Assembly (NCBI GenBank): GCA_017524725.1
Contig: JAFXUZ010000077.1
Coordinates: 1-64,000 of the forward strand
Direction: 5' to 3'
DNA: 64,000 nt
Origin: Clostridia bacterium
GTDB lineage: Bacteria > Bacillota > Clostridia > Christensenellales > Aristaeellaceae
A program made the translations under genes and the position numbers. The notes under the pieces are model-generated. The model did not search any database. It had not been told where the DNA came from and worked only from the letters and a program-made list of their open reading frames with translations. Each line of letters begins with the position of its first letter. Positions within the stretch are counted from its first letter, which is position 1. This document shows, piece after piece, positions 17,717-26,802 of the stretch.

Positions 17717-18781
17717 TCAGTATTGCAGGAAAAGCCTCTCCAGATATTCCTGGCTTGCATCCCCGGTCAGCGCCAATCGCAGCAGGATCGCCGCCTTCTG
17801 CGGCGAGAGATTGTTCGCGGCCACAGTATTGCCGCAGAGCAGATTGTCTTTTGTGATCACACCGTCATCGATTCTGGAACTGATGACAACGGGGATCGAA
17901 AGCCCGTTGATGACCTCGATCCACTCTTTGCTGAATTCTCCGGCCCCGGCTCCGGCAATGACCAGGCCGTCTGCGTGTTCTGCGGAAAAACGCAAAAGCT
18001 CCGGATCTGCGTCTACAGAGAAGTATAGAATAGAAACTTTGGGAAGAGCAGATAATCCCGTTATATCAAACTCGGTTTCAGTTGTATGCTTTTTTGACGG
18101 GGATTCGTACATAAAAACCATTTTGTCTCGTACCACGCCTATTGCTCCCATTTCACCTGCAGATATTGCCATGACATTGTATGTGCTGGTTTTTGTTACG
18201 GAACGCGCAGCAAAGATCCGATCGGAGAAGACGATGAGCACGCCTTTTCCGACAGCTTCATCAGACGCAGCGACACAGACGGCTTCATACAGATTCATTG
18301 GCCCGTCTGCCGAAATGGAAGTGGCGGGACGCATGGCTCCGGTCAACACAACAGGCTTATTTGTCTTTACGGTAAGGTTCAGGAAATATGCAGTTTCTTC
18401 CATCGTATCCGTTCCATGTGTGATGACGAAACCTTTTACGTCAGGATCATCTGCAAGTTCGTTGATCTTATTGGCAAGTGTGAGCCAGACCTCAGCCGTG
18501 ATGTCGTCCGAGTTGACGTTGCAAATCTGGATTGCTTCGATCGGTGCGGCTTCTGCCAGTTGAGGCACAGCAAACAACAGTTCTTCGGCTGTTAATACGC
18601 CCGGTATATATCCGGCTGTTTTTCCCGCTTCTCCTACACCGGCAATCGTTCCTCCCGTAGCAAGGACAATAATTTTTCCCTCATCTCTACGGCCGCCTGC
18701 CCCATCGGCCGTTTCTGCCATGACAGGGACGAGGGCCGTGACCAACATGATGCACAGCGCCAGAACCATCAATTTTTTCAT
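17717..18781 (-). CDS. ansB: Exported L-asparaginase (type II-like)
   Basis: A signal peptide (MKKLMVLALCIMLVTALVPV ending in AMA) leads into a type II L-asparaginase, which deamidates asparagine to aspartate outside the membrane. The two catalytic threonines are in VLATGGTIAGVG and FVITHGTDTMEET. 354 residues, typical length. ATG at 18781 behind AAGGAGG, with a TTGACT-17-TATAAT promoter further up. It is a single transcription unit. A lipobox is not evident, so the enzyme may be freely secreted or wall-associated. Confidence 0.93.
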   Translation of the reverse strand: MKKLMVLALCIMLVTALVPVMAETADGAGGRRDEGKIIVLATGGTIAGVGEAGKTAGYIPGVLTAEELLFAVPQLAEAAPIEAIQICNVNSDDITAEVWLTLANKINELADDPDVKGFVITHGTDTMEETAYFLNLTVKTNKPVVLTGAMRPATSISADGPMNLYEAVCVAASDEAVGKGVLIVFSDRIFAARSVTKTSTYNVMAISAGEMGAIGVVRDKMVFMYESPSKKHTTETEFDITGLSALPKVSILYFSVDADPELLRFSAEHADGLVIAGAGAGEFSKEWIEVINGLSIPVVISSRIDDGVITKDNLLCGNTVAANNLSPQKAAILLRLALTGDASQEYLERLFLQY

Positions 18782-18861
18782 TTTTTTCCTCCTTGTCGTT
18801 AAGACAAATCCCGATTTTCAGATAACCGAAAGATTCAAAATACATCTTCTCTCATTTTTTG

Positions 18862-18890
18862 ATTATAAGCCAAAGTAAACGATCAGTCAA
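18862..18890 (-). promoter_or_regulatory. Promoter of the asparaginase gene
   Basis: On the minus strand TTGACT (18890-18885) and TATAAT (18867-18862) with a 17-base spacer. The predicted start leaves a leader of about 75 bases before the ATG at 18781. Confidence 0.85.
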
Positions 18891-18960
18891 TTTGGGCCAG
18901 AAAGATCTGATCAAAATTCTTCATTCATACTATAAAACACGCTGGAAAGGAGGACCATTC

Positions 18961-19044
18961 ATGCCCGGCAAAGCGCAGACCTGTGTTCCTTTGGCCGAAA
19001 AGACCGGAAGATCACCGGCGATTACCTGGAATGTCCATTTTTAA
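18961..19044 (+). CDS. Possible 27-residue peptide or frameshifted small gene
   Basis: ATG at 18961 has an excellent AAAGGAGG seven bases upstream in an otherwise gene-free 360-base gap, yet the frame closes after 27 codons. Shifting one frame near 19005 gives a Cys-rich continuation (CPFLNKTCCDCK), so it may be a frameshifted relic. Nothing else was recognised between 18891 and 19144. Confidence 0.3.
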   Translation: MPGKAQTCVPLAEKTGRSPAITWNVHF

Positions 19045-19144
19045 ATAAGACTTGCTGTGACTGTAAGCCTCCGCCCCTTGTATATCAATATCCTCTGAGA
19101 TATAATTAAGCCGCATCATTCAAAAACACGCCCGAAGGAGCATC

Positions 19145-20068
19145 ATGATGGCCAGATCCAGCACCCGCAAAAGCGCCAATATCTTTACGATCGTAGAAAG
19201 TATTCTGCACCTGATTGTTCTGCCGCTTAGTCTGGCAACGTTTGGCTTGGCTTTTATTCCGCTGTCCGAGCTGTTGGATATGCAGGCCGCGGACCAGGCG
19301 GCTATAGCGGAACTGAAAGCACTGTATAATCCGGCTTCCGCTGCCCTGGTTACGTTCCTGTTCCTCCTGGCTTATGCCGCGGCCCGGGCTGTCCGGGGAC
19401 ACCGCCTCAGGGAGAAAAGGGGAACAGGTTTCCTTCGCCTGTCTTATGTGCAGGCCGCGGTTTTTTTGATTGCCGGCGTGCTGCCGCTGATGATCGGCTT
19501 CGACCTGCAGACAACCACCCTTGTTTCAGCGCTCATTGCGTGCGCCCTGATTTCAGGCCGGGTTTTCTCCATCATCCGCAATCACAGGTTCCTTAACGTC
19601 ATTTCCAACATCATTTGTATACTGGGCATCGCCTTTTGCGCCATCAGCTTTGTCTCTACGAGCGGTCTTCTTTTCTTGCTTGCGGTTTTCGCCCTCCTGT
19701 CGATCGTTTTCTCCCGGGTCAGCTTCTCCGTACTAAAAAAGATCATCGTAAAAACCCACGCGGCGGAGATCATTTTCGGCCTTGTGCTCCTGATTGTCAC
19801 CTTCGCGATGCTCCTGACCTTCTTTGAGCCGAACATGGACACGTTCACGGATTCCCTTTGGTACTGCTTTGCCATTGTGACCACGATTGGATTCGGCGAC
19901 CTGACTGCCGTTACGTACTTCGGACGGATCCTTTCTGTCATACTCGGTATCTACGGTATTGTCGTCGTCGCGCTGATCACTTCGATCATTGTCAACTTCT
20001 ACGGGGAAATGAAAACATCACCAGAAACAGATTCCGGCGACGCTGAGGAGGAGAATGAACACGCTTAG
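19145..20068 (+). CDS. Two-pore-helix potassium channel protein
   Basis: A 307-residue membrane protein with six hydrophobic segments. The last pair frames a pore loop with the selectivity filter TIGFGD (about 258-263), the bacterial Kv-type signature. It has the S1-S6 length of a voltage-gated-like channel, but no clear arginine-rich S4 was seen. ATG at 19145 (a second at 19148) behind GAAGGAG. The acidic C-terminus overlaps the stop of the convergent membrane-protein gene by four bases. Confidence 0.88.
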   Translation: MMARSSTRKSANIFTIVESILHLIVLPLSLATFGLAFIPLSELLDMQAADQAAIAELKALYNPASAALVTFLFLLAYAAARAVRGHRLREKRGTGFLRLSYVQAAVFLIAGVLPLMIGFDLQTTTLVSALIACALISGRVFSIIRNHRFLNVISNIICILGIAFCAISFVSTSGLLFLLAVFALLSIVFSRVSFSVLKKIIVKTHAAEIIFGLVLLIVTFAMLLTFFEPNMDTFTDSLWYCFAIVTTIGFGDLTAVTYFGRILSVILGIYGIVVVALITSIIVNFYGEMKTSPETDSGDAEEENEHA

Positions 20069-21252
20069 ATCGTCTGGGCTAAATCGACAACCTTCTGGAT
20101 CATCTCCATCAGGTTGAACCGCTCAAAGGGCAGGTATCCCAGTCCCTGGTAGATTCCTTCAAGAACCAGAATAAGGATCAGCACAATCCCGACTGCCGGA
20201 ATCAGCATGCTGATCTTTTTATTTTTGGGTTCCTTCGTATAGGAAAACAGCAGGACAAACGGCGCCACAAACAGCAGTGTAATTGCCTCCCCAAAGCCGA
20301 CGGCGATGGCCGCGCGGCTGAATTCACCGAATCTGGCTTCCACCTCATTGGCCAGCGTCTCCAGCGATCCTGCCTGGTATCCCATCAAAACAAACAGGAT
20401 GATGAAATCCGCCAGGGCGGCAAGGACCAGAATCACCGCAAGGAAGACCGAAAAATGGAACGAATTCCTGTTCGTCTTCAGGAATGCAAGGTATTCCTCA
20501 TGGCTGCGCCCGTGGCAGCAGAAGCGCAGTTCCCGCGTTTTCATGTGCACAGCCAGCAGCATAAATACTATGAAAGTCAGAGGCGGTTTGACCGTCAGCA
20601 GCGGGAAAGTCCAGAAAGGCAGCGTAATGCTTCCATGCGCGCTTTTCCATTTCAGTATCCAGGACGCTGCCTCCCATGCCAGCGGAAGCAATACAAGTAC
20701 CCGCAGGATCAGTACTTTTTTCCCGGTCAGCACACGTTTCGGCCGCGCGTTCAGGAAAAACATAAACAGAGTGCACAGGAAAAGGTCAATGAACAGGTTG
20801 AAGGCGACAAATCCTCCGGGACTGGCGGAACGGAAAAGCGACGTCATGGCAGGAAGCACATCTTCCGGATCGGATACCAGTTTTCCGGTCGCTCCGACGA
20901 CATAACGGGAAAAGAACCCGGCGCTCACCGCAAAGACTACCAGCGCCGCGGCACTGTTTTTAATCAGTTGCTTTTTATACCCCTCGCTGTTGTTCAGGAT
21001 CTTTGAAAAGTTTGCGATCAGCAGGAAAGGCAGGGACAGTCCTGTCACATATACCAGAACACCCAGCAATCCAGCTGTTTCTTTTGCCAGGCCTTCGTCC
21101 AACTTTGCGCCCAGCGACAGCATGCCCGACACTACCGACAGAACGATGCACAGCCATCCGAACATCTGAAAATGCTGGTAGTTCAGCAGTCCCTTATACC
21201 GAATATCTTCCTGAATGGTCATTTCATGAAGTTTTTTGCGCTTCCCGGCCAT
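20065..21252 (-). CDS. Polytopic membrane protein, unknown function
   Basis: A 395-residue protein with about nine or ten hydrophobic helices, a basic N-terminus (MAGKRKKLHEMTIQEDIRYK) and a short cytoplasmic loop with RFCCHGRSHEEYLAFLKTNR in the middle. I do not recognise the family. It converges tail to tail with the potassium channel gene (4-base overlap), so the two could interfere through antisense transcripts. ATG at 21252 behind GGGAGG, under a TTGACC-17-TAAAAT promoter. Confidence 0.8.
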   Translation of the reverse strand: MAGKRKKLHEMTIQEDIRYKGLLNYQHFQMFGWLCIVLSVVSGMLSLGAKLDEGLAKETAGLLGVLVYVTGLSLPFLLIANFSKILNNSEGYKKQLIKNSAAALVVFAVSAGFFSRYVVGATGKLVSDPEDVLPAMTSLFRSASPGGFVAFNLFIDLFLCTLFMFFLNARPKRVLTGKKVLILRVLVLLPLAWEAASWILKWKSAHGSITLPFWTFPLLTVKPPLTFIVFMLLAVHMKTRELRFCCHGRSHEEYLAFLKTNRNSFHFSVFLAVILVLAALADFIILFVLMGYQAGSLETLANEVEARFGEFSRAAIAVGFGEAITLLFVAPFVLLFSYTKEPKNKKISMLIPAVGIVLILILVLEGIYQGLGYLPFERFNLMEMIQKVVDLAQTI

Positions 21253-21303
21253 TTTTCGGTCCTCCCCTGTCCGTGAAAATCCTTTTATGTTTGATATTGT
21301 ATT

Positions 21304-21332
21304 ATTTTACTGAAAACGTGTTTGTGGGTCAA
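21304..21332 (-). promoter_or_regulatory. Promoter of the membrane-protein gene
   Basis: On the minus strand TTGACC (21332-21327), 17 bases, TAAAAT (21309-21304). Confidence 0.75.
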
Positions 21333-21409
21333 TCGGTTTTCCGATCCTTTTTCTCAAGACGAATCATCGTAATGTTCCCTGCATCAGTTCCGATTTTCAT
21401 GCAATAAAA

Positions 21410-21633
21410 TCATTCTCCCGGATACCTGATGCACAGCATGGCAATATCATCGGATCGCTCCGCGCCGGCAGTAAATACCGCAATGTCCCCGCTGACCAGA
21501 CTGCTCACAGATGCCGCCATGCCGTTATCTGATGAAGGGCCGGATGATCCGGCCCGAACGAAAGGACCTTCTGCAGACGCTCCTCACCGTAAAGCTCCGC
21601 GTTATGATCCATCGCTTCGGTCACGCGGTCACT
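21410..21633 (-). pseudogene. SpoIIE/PP2C-type phosphatase, C-terminal remnant with frameshift
   Basis: Just after the DUF4003 stop the minus strand reads DRVTEAMDHNAELYGEERLQ, matching the DGVTEA-N-GELFGEERL motif of SpoIIE-type serine phosphatases. It shifts frame near 21525 and continues GDIAVFTAGAERSDDIAMLC to a stop at 21410, the family's GAEQ-DDITML ending. There is no start and the catalytic N-terminus is missing. Confidence 0.8.
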
Positions 21634-22669
21634 TCGCGGGGGCGTCATCCTGTTTCCGCTCTTCCTCGGGCTGTTCTTTCTCTTCCGGGAGCAGTTTGAC
21701 GGCAAACTGCAGGAGATTCATGAAAATGGATATGCGGGAAGCCTGCTGCTTTGCGATCAGCATGTCGATCGTATTGGTCATGACGGTGATATTTACCTGT
21801 TCGGTCCCCGCATACTGATCGGATACGATCATAACGGCGTACATGGCACGCTGTGCCTGATCAGCTTCCTTGGAACCGGTGAATCCCGTTTGGGTTTTCA
21901 GGAATTCATCCGCTTCCTTTATTTCTTCCGTCAGGACCGAAAGGGGCGTGTCCGCAAGGGAAAGGGCCGCGAGAGGCGCCAGCTCACTGGAATGTCCGTA
22001 TTTGATTTCCGCTTCCTTCAGGGCGTCATACAGAGCGGTGACCCGCTGCGTCTTTTCTTCCGGTGTGCCGCCTGCCATGGAAAAAACCTGGGCGGCGGTC
22101 TGCGAACCGCCGGAGGAGAACTTCTTTTTCAGCGCCTGATAGCACGCTTCCGTTTCGTCCGTCAGTTCCTCCGCTGTCTTTCCGGAAAACGCCATCAGCA
22201 TCGCGAAAACGCTGTCCGTTTTGTCTGTCAGGATGCGGTGCTGCCGATTCATCCGGGCGTAGATCTCTTTTCCGCGGGATATCGTTTCTTCCGTGAGGGT
22301 CTGATCCGCGAGATCGGCCAGCAGGAAGGCCGTCAGCACCAGGTATTCAGATCCCTTGAACTGCCGCTTCAGCAGACGGAAATACGCATTGGCCTGCGTC
22401 ATCCTGTCCTCCGGCTGATCCTCCAGGGACAGCATGGCGGCCAGAACAGAGCGGACTTTCCTGCTCCGGAACTTTGACAGGAATCCCGTGCTGTCCCTGA
22501 TGATCCTCCGGCACTCCTTCAGACGCTCTGTATCCGCCGTTTCCCCGTGGGCGCAGAAGATATTGGCGCACACGGTATGAAGCGCGCTGTTGTCCCACCT
22601 GAAAGCTTTTCCCACCGCGTCCCGGTTGGAGATGAAATCCTGACAGAGCTTTTCCAGTTCAGGTTTCAT
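21629..22669 (-). CDS. DUF4003-like helical protein
   Basis: A 346-residue, mostly helical protein with blocks like SKFRSRKVRSVLAAMLSL and KGSEYLVLTAFLLADL, which fit the DUF4003 family found in Firmicutes. The C-terminal tail is charged (LPEEKEQPEEERKQDD). ATG at 22669 behind GGGAGGG. The gap upstream (22670-22836) has weak coding character in one frame but no start. The phosphatase remnant right behind it suggests an original partner gene was deleted. Function unknown. Confidence 0.65.
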   Translation of the reverse strand: MKPELEKLCQDFISNRDAVGKAFRWDNSALHTVCANIFCAHGETADTERLKECRRIIRDSTGFLSKFRSRKVRSVLAAMLSLEDQPEDRMTQANAYFRLLKRQFKGSEYLVLTAFLLADLADQTLTEETISRGKEIYARMNRQHRILTDKTDSVFAMLMAFSGKTAEELTDETEACYQALKKKFSSGGSQTAAQVFSMAGGTPEEKTQRVTALYDALKEAEIKYGHSSELAPLAALSLADTPLSVLTEEIKEADEFLKTQTGFTGSKEADQAQRAMYAVMIVSDQYAGTEQVNITVMTNTIDMLIAKQQASRISIFMNLLQFAVKLLPEEKEQPEEERKQDDAPAK

Positions 22670-22836
22670 TTGACTTCCCTCCCAATTCTTCCTGCAGATC
22701 TCTGATCTTCCTCATCCGGTTCACATCGGGCGTCCCGAGACTCCTGGTGCGGCGATCCCTTCTCTTCCCAAGTCAAGCACCTGCAAGATCCCGGTTTGTC
22801 GAGCCGGAGCCCAGGCAATACTTATTGATGACCCGT

Positions 22837-24333
22837 TCATGCTTTTTTGTTTTTCCTCTTTTTATGGTCGACCTTCCGTTCCAATCCGGATATTGCAAAT
22901 GTGAAGACATTCGCCAGCGCAAAATAGATGACCGCCGTGACGATCAGAGGAAAGAACGCCTCCATTGTTCTGGAGCGGATTATATCCGTCACTTTTGTCA
23001 GGTCCTGCACCGCAATGTAACCCACGACAGATGTCATTTTGACAAGAGATATGAATTCGCCTTTCAGGACCGGAATGAAGTGGACTGCCGCCTGCGGGAA
23101 GATGATCTTCCAGAAGCATTGAAGGGGCGTATATCCTAGAGCCAGCCCCGCTTCGGCTTGCCCCGCCGGTACGGCTTCGATCCCGCTGCGGATCATTTCG
23201 GAAGAATACGCACCGAAATTGACAGAAAAACCGATAACGGACACAATGATCCCCGAGATATTGACTTTCCCGAATATCACATAGTAAAGGATCATCAGAA
23301 GAACGACGATCGGCGTCCCCTGGACGATCCTGACGAACACGGCCGCAAAAACCTGCCCGGGCTTAAAACGGCTCCGCCGTATCATACAGAGGAAGAACCC
23401 GAAAGCAAGTCCCACTATGCAGGACAGCACGGACAAAAGCACGGTGATGCCAAGTCCTGAAAAGATGAGGCGGTAACGTCCTTCCTTGATGAATGTGCGG
23501 TTGAAGCTCTGTGTCAGCTCGGAAAAGAATCCCCCCGCTTTTTGTGCCCCGTCATCCTTTGCCCGTACCAGGGCGACCAGCGGTTCGCGATAGGCCGGAT
23601 AACTGAAATCCAGTATTTCCCTGCGCTCCGCTGTCATGGACATATGCCCGCTGACGACGTCGCTTTTCCTTGTCTGGAGGGAAGGCATCAGCGCGTCAAA
23701 ATTAGCCGTAGTGATCTCGACGCGCATGTCCAGTTTCTCTGCGATTCGAAGCAGGATCTCCGGCTCGTATCCCATGACCCGGTTGTTTTCGCCGATGTAG
23801 CAGATCGGTTCGCTGTCCGAACGGGTCCAATAGCGAAGGACTCCGTTTTTACCGGGCCATGTCTGCGGGGGCATGTCTTTTTCGGCGCTGTCCGATACGA
23901 CCCATTTTTCCCAGGCCGCGCTCAGCGTACCGTCTCTTTCCATCTCCCTGAGGATCTCATCGAATTCGGACGTCAGCGGACTTCCTTTTGCAAACGCAAA
24001 CCCATAATCGCTGTATGCGAGGGCTTCCGGGATAACGGCAAGGTTCGGATGCTGCCGCATGGCCCGGCGCATGGCAGGTTCACCGCCTATGGTGGCATCG
24101 ATCTTGCCGGATTCCAGCGCAGCCAGTCGGTCGGTCAGGCTGTTGAAGTAAAGGGACTTTGTTTCGGGGATCTGGTTTTTTACGGTCAGGTCGTCGACCG
24201 TGCCGACATTGTAGCCGATCGTTTTCCCTTCCAGTTCCCGGATGGCGGCGTATTCCGGAATACTGTCTGCAACGGCAGACGAAGAAAACAAAAAGAGAAG
24301 CATCATTAGCAGTGCTTTACGGTACTTACGCAT
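22837..24333 (-). CDS. Amino-acid ABC transporter, receptor-permease fusion
   Basis: A signal peptide ([16 protein letters not shown]) is followed by a SBP_bac_3 receptor that appears to carry two partial lobes (about 20-140 and 145-270; the second has [14 protein letters not shown] and [20 protein letters not shown]). A HisM-type permease with the EAA loop [19 protein letters not shown] completes it (about 290-490). Such fusions keep the receptor tethered to the channel. The likely start is ATG 24333 behind AGGAGG rather than 24357. It overlaps the ATPase gene by eight bases. Ligand unknown. Confidence 0.87.
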   Translation of the reverse strand: MRKYRKALLMMLLFLFSSSAVADSIPEYAAIRELEGKTIGYNVGTVDDLTVKNQIPETKSLYFNSLTDRLAALESGKIDATIGGEPAMRRAMRQHPNLAVIPEALAYSDYGFAFAKGSPLTSEFDEILREMERDGTLSAAWEKWVVSDSAEKDMPPQTWPGKNGVLRYWTRSDSEPICYIGENNRVMGYEPEILLRIAEKLDMRVEITTANFDALMPSLQTRKSDVVSGHMSMTAERREILDFSYPAYREPLVALVRAKDDGAQKAGGFFSELTQSFNRTFIKEGRYRLIFSGLGITVLLSVLSCIVGLAFGFFLCMIRRSRFKPGQVFAAVFVRIVQGTPIVVLLMILYYVIFGKVNISGIIVSVIGFSVNFGAYSSEMIRSGIEAVPAGQAEAGLALGYTPLQCFWKIIFPQAAVHFIPVLKGEFISLVKMTSVVGYIAVQDLTKVTDIIRSRTMEAFFPLIVTAVIYFALANVFTFAISGLERKVDHKKRKNKKA

Positions 24334-25435
24334 TGCCTCCTGCCTCCTCTCTGGCATGGATCATGAATTCCGCCCCTCCCCCTGCCTCTGCACGGCACGA
24401 TGTAGTATAGGTGTTCAGGATACGCCGGCTGTAGGGATCTTTGATACAGGACAATAAGTCACGGGGCAGGTCGGGAGATCCCACGGCAAGGTGCACCCTG
24501 GAAGCTTCCTCTGCCGCTGTCATGGTCAGGGTGATCTCGGAATCGGTCCGCATGTCAGAACTGTTCAGGATTGCCGTCAGCAGCTCTTCCAGTACCAGTT
24601 CGATCTTGTTCACCAGCCGTATTGACAGATACTGCTGATGGCAGAACGCCTGCAGGGAAGCGCGCATGGATTCATCGTCATAACCGCCCATGCCGACCTT
24701 CCATGTCCATGTCCGTGTCCGCATGATAAAGGCTTTGGTCTTTTCACGCCGGGGATGGTTGAATATCTCATCCGGCGTACCTTCTTCGTATATCTCTCCT
24801 TCATCCATGTAGAAGATCCGGGAAGAAATGTTTTTTGCAAAGCGCATTTCATGCGTCACGATGATCATGGTGATCCCATCCGCAGCAACGCTCCGGATGA
24901 TATCAAGTACTTCGGACACCATGGTAGGATCCAGCGCGCTGGTCGGTTCATCAAAAAGCATGACTTCCGGCTTCATAGCGAGCGCCCTTGCAATGGCGAC
25001 TCTTTGCCGCTGTCCTCCCGACAGCTCGTCCGGGTAGCTGCCTGTCTTATCCTCCAGACCGACTCTCTTCAGCAATGACATCGCTTCCGACCTGGCGGTA
25101 TCCCTGTCTTTCTTCAACAGGTCATGGATACCCATGGACACGTTTTCAAGGACTGTTTTGTGTTCAAAAAGATTGAAATTCTGGAATACCATCCCTATTT
25201 TCCGCCGAAGCTTCGGCAGGCTGCAGTTCTTTGACGTAATATCAGTCCCATCCACCAGAATACTGCCTGAAGTAGGCGTTTCCAGCCGGTTCATACACCT
25301 GAGGAGCGTAGATTTCCCTGTGCCGGAGGGGCCGATGACAGATATGATCTCTCCAGGATGGATGACCGCGTTCACATCCTTCAGGGGTGAAACATCCGCA
25401 TAGTCTTTTCTCAGATGTTTTATCTCGATCGCCAT
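24326..25435 (-). CDS. Amino-acid ABC transporter ATPase with a C-terminal GHKL-like domain
   Basis: Residues 1-245 are a GlnQ-type ATPase: Walker [14 protein letters not shown], signature [15 protein letters not shown], Walker [14 protein letters not shown]. An unusual 120-residue extension follows. [20 protein letters not shown] resembles the N-box helix of anti-sigma/histidine-kinase ATPases, and a strand pattern with [11 protein letters not shown] follows, but the G-boxes look degenerate. It may be a sensory or dimerisation domain. ATG at 25435 behind GGGGAGG. Confidence 0.85.
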   Translation of the reverse strand: MAIEIKHLRKDYADVSPLKDVNAVIHPGEIISVIGPSGTGKSTLLRCMNRLETPTSGSILVDGTDITSKNCSLPKLRRKIGMVFQNFNLFEHKTVLENVSMGIHDLLKKDRDTARSEAMSLLKRVGLEDKTGSYPDELSGGQRQRVAIARALAMKPEVMLFDEPTSALDPTMVSEVLDIIRSVAADGITMIIVTHEMRFAKNISSRIFYMDEGEIYEEGTPDEIFNHPRREKTKAFIMRTRTWTWKVGMGGYDDESMRASLQAFCHQQYLSIRLVNKIELVLEELLTAILNSSDMRTDSEITLTMTAAEEASRVHLAVGSPDLPRDLLSCIKDPYSRRILNTYTTSCRAEAGGGAEFMIHAREEAGGNA

Positions 25436-25521
25436 GGATCATCCTCCCCGAGATCTTTTTCTTTTGACATTTCCTTTATGATTCGTACGGTCCGCGCTTA
25501 TATCTCATCCGCGGGGCGTCA

Positions 25522-26721
25522 TCAGCTTGCCGCCTTTTTTACCAGCCGGAAGAACGATTCCACTTCGGTTCTGTGTTTTCCGCGGCATATGACGTGGTGG
25601 TTATTGATCGGATTTGTCAGAAAATAGGAAAAATCGTCCAATCCCACCCTGATCTGCGTCCGACACAGCATATTGCTGAACGGCGTTTCTAAAACCGTGC
25701 CTTCCTGCACAAAATACCGGGAAAGATCACCTTCGCATTTGAACAGGGTGCAATCCCCCTCCTCAAATGAACCTTGGACCGCAACGCCGATTCCCGATTC
25801 AAAATGTGTGTTCAGGCAAAAACTTTTCAGCATCGTGGTCGGTACCGTGCAGTGGGCGAACGTGGCACAGCGCGCCTTCGTGTCAAATCGGCTTGGGTTG
25901 CACATGAACAGCGGCTCCGAAGTGATGCTGCCGAGGATCGCCATAGACAAGAGGGTCGGCATATCCCCTTCGCAGCCGCCATAGACCCCCAGGCTGTTAA
26001 GGATGGACAGCCCAAGGCAGCCGGTCGTATGTACCGTATCCAGCAGATCAAAGCAGCGGACCGACACGCCGCATAGACCGTACCTGTCCACGATCCTCCG
26101 GAATGCCCCGTAAACGTTCAGTGCCTTTTCAAGTTCATTCCGATCAAATGCCTGCTGTTTGAAAAGCGCCGTATAGGGATCATCCTCGTAGTGGACACGT
26201 GCGATCTCCTCCAGCAATTCTTCCATGGGAACAGATACGAACCCCAGCCCAAGCTTATCCATCACCGTATCCGGGGAGTAGACGCTTGCGATAAGCCAGT
26301 CGGAAGGCCTGCCTATACAGCCCAGTTTCTTTCCGCGAAGTGCATTCAATGCCCGATGAGCGTTCCGAAGGTCACGGATCTGCCGAACCACCTGTTCGAT
26401 GTCCCCATGCAGGATCTCCCCGCTTCCGCCGTGTTTACGCAGATAGCTTAATATTTCCATGGATGCGGCCAGAGAATTCGATTCGCCGCTGGTAAGAATG
26501 TAGCAGTGCCGGGCTTTCAGCTGATCAAACGCCTCCAGGAAATACCCTTCACTCCCGCCTGACGCCACATAAAGCAAGGCAAATCCATCCCGGAGGTATT
26601 GCGCCAGATCCACCGGTCGCAATTCTTCTCCCAGGGTATCCTGCAATTCACCGATATACTGCCGCATGTGCTCTTCTGTCGCCCGCGACAGCGGGCTTTG
26701 TATTTGATAAAAATCGATCAT
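25522..26721 (-). CDS. L-fucose/L-arabinose isomerase-like protein
   Basis: A 399-residue protein of the FucI-related group (COG2407-like): the N-terminal half has the Rossmann-like GKKLGCIGRPSDWLIAS strand, and the C-terminal half includes VSVRCFDLLDT, GGCEGDMPTLLSMAILG and NPINNHHVICRGKH, the type of metal and substrate loops seen in these isomerases. ATG at 26721 behind AAAGGATGA. It lies 86 bases before the ABC genes and probably shares their transcript, so it may act on the imported compound, although the transporter looks amino-acid-type. A true isomerase activity is unproven. Confidence 0.75.
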   Translation of the reverse strand: MIDFYQIQSPLSRATEEHMRQYIGELQDTLGEELRPVDLAQYLRDGFALLYVASGGSEGYFLEAFDQLKARHCYILTSGESNSLAASMEILSYLRKHGGSGEILHGDIEQVVRQIRDLRNAHRALNALRGKKLGCIGRPSDWLIASVYSPDTVMDKLGLGFVSVPMEELLEEIARVHYEDDPYTALFKQQAFDRNELEKALNVYGAFRRIVDRYGLCGVSVRCFDLLDTVHTTGCLGLSILNSLGVYGGCEGDMPTLLSMAILGSITSEPLFMCNPSRFDTKARCATFAHCTVPTTMLKSFCLNTHFESGIGVAVQGSFEEGDCTLFKCEGDLSRYFVQEGTVLETPFSNMLCRTQIRVGLDDFSYFLTNPINNHHVICRGKHRTEVESFFRLVKKAAS

Positions 26722-26756
26722 CGTGACTCATCCTTTCATCAGCTTCGTGAAAGAAG

Positions 26757-26789
26757 CAGGGCATATCAGCTTCGCCCTGATATGCCCTG
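26757..26789 (-). terminator. Hairpin after the surface-protein gene
   Basis: A perfect 13-bp inverted repeat (26757-26769 with 26777-26789, seven-base loop) follows the large surface-protein gene. The T-run behind it is weak, so termination may be partial and leave some readthrough into the isomerase-ABC operon. Confidence 0.7.
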
Positions 26790-26802
26790 CCGAAAAAGAG
26801 GA

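Noticed and set aside
17717..18563. C-terminal half of the plus-strand frame that opens at 17139
   Set aside because: It runs antisense through the asparaginase gene and loses coding character after about 17700.
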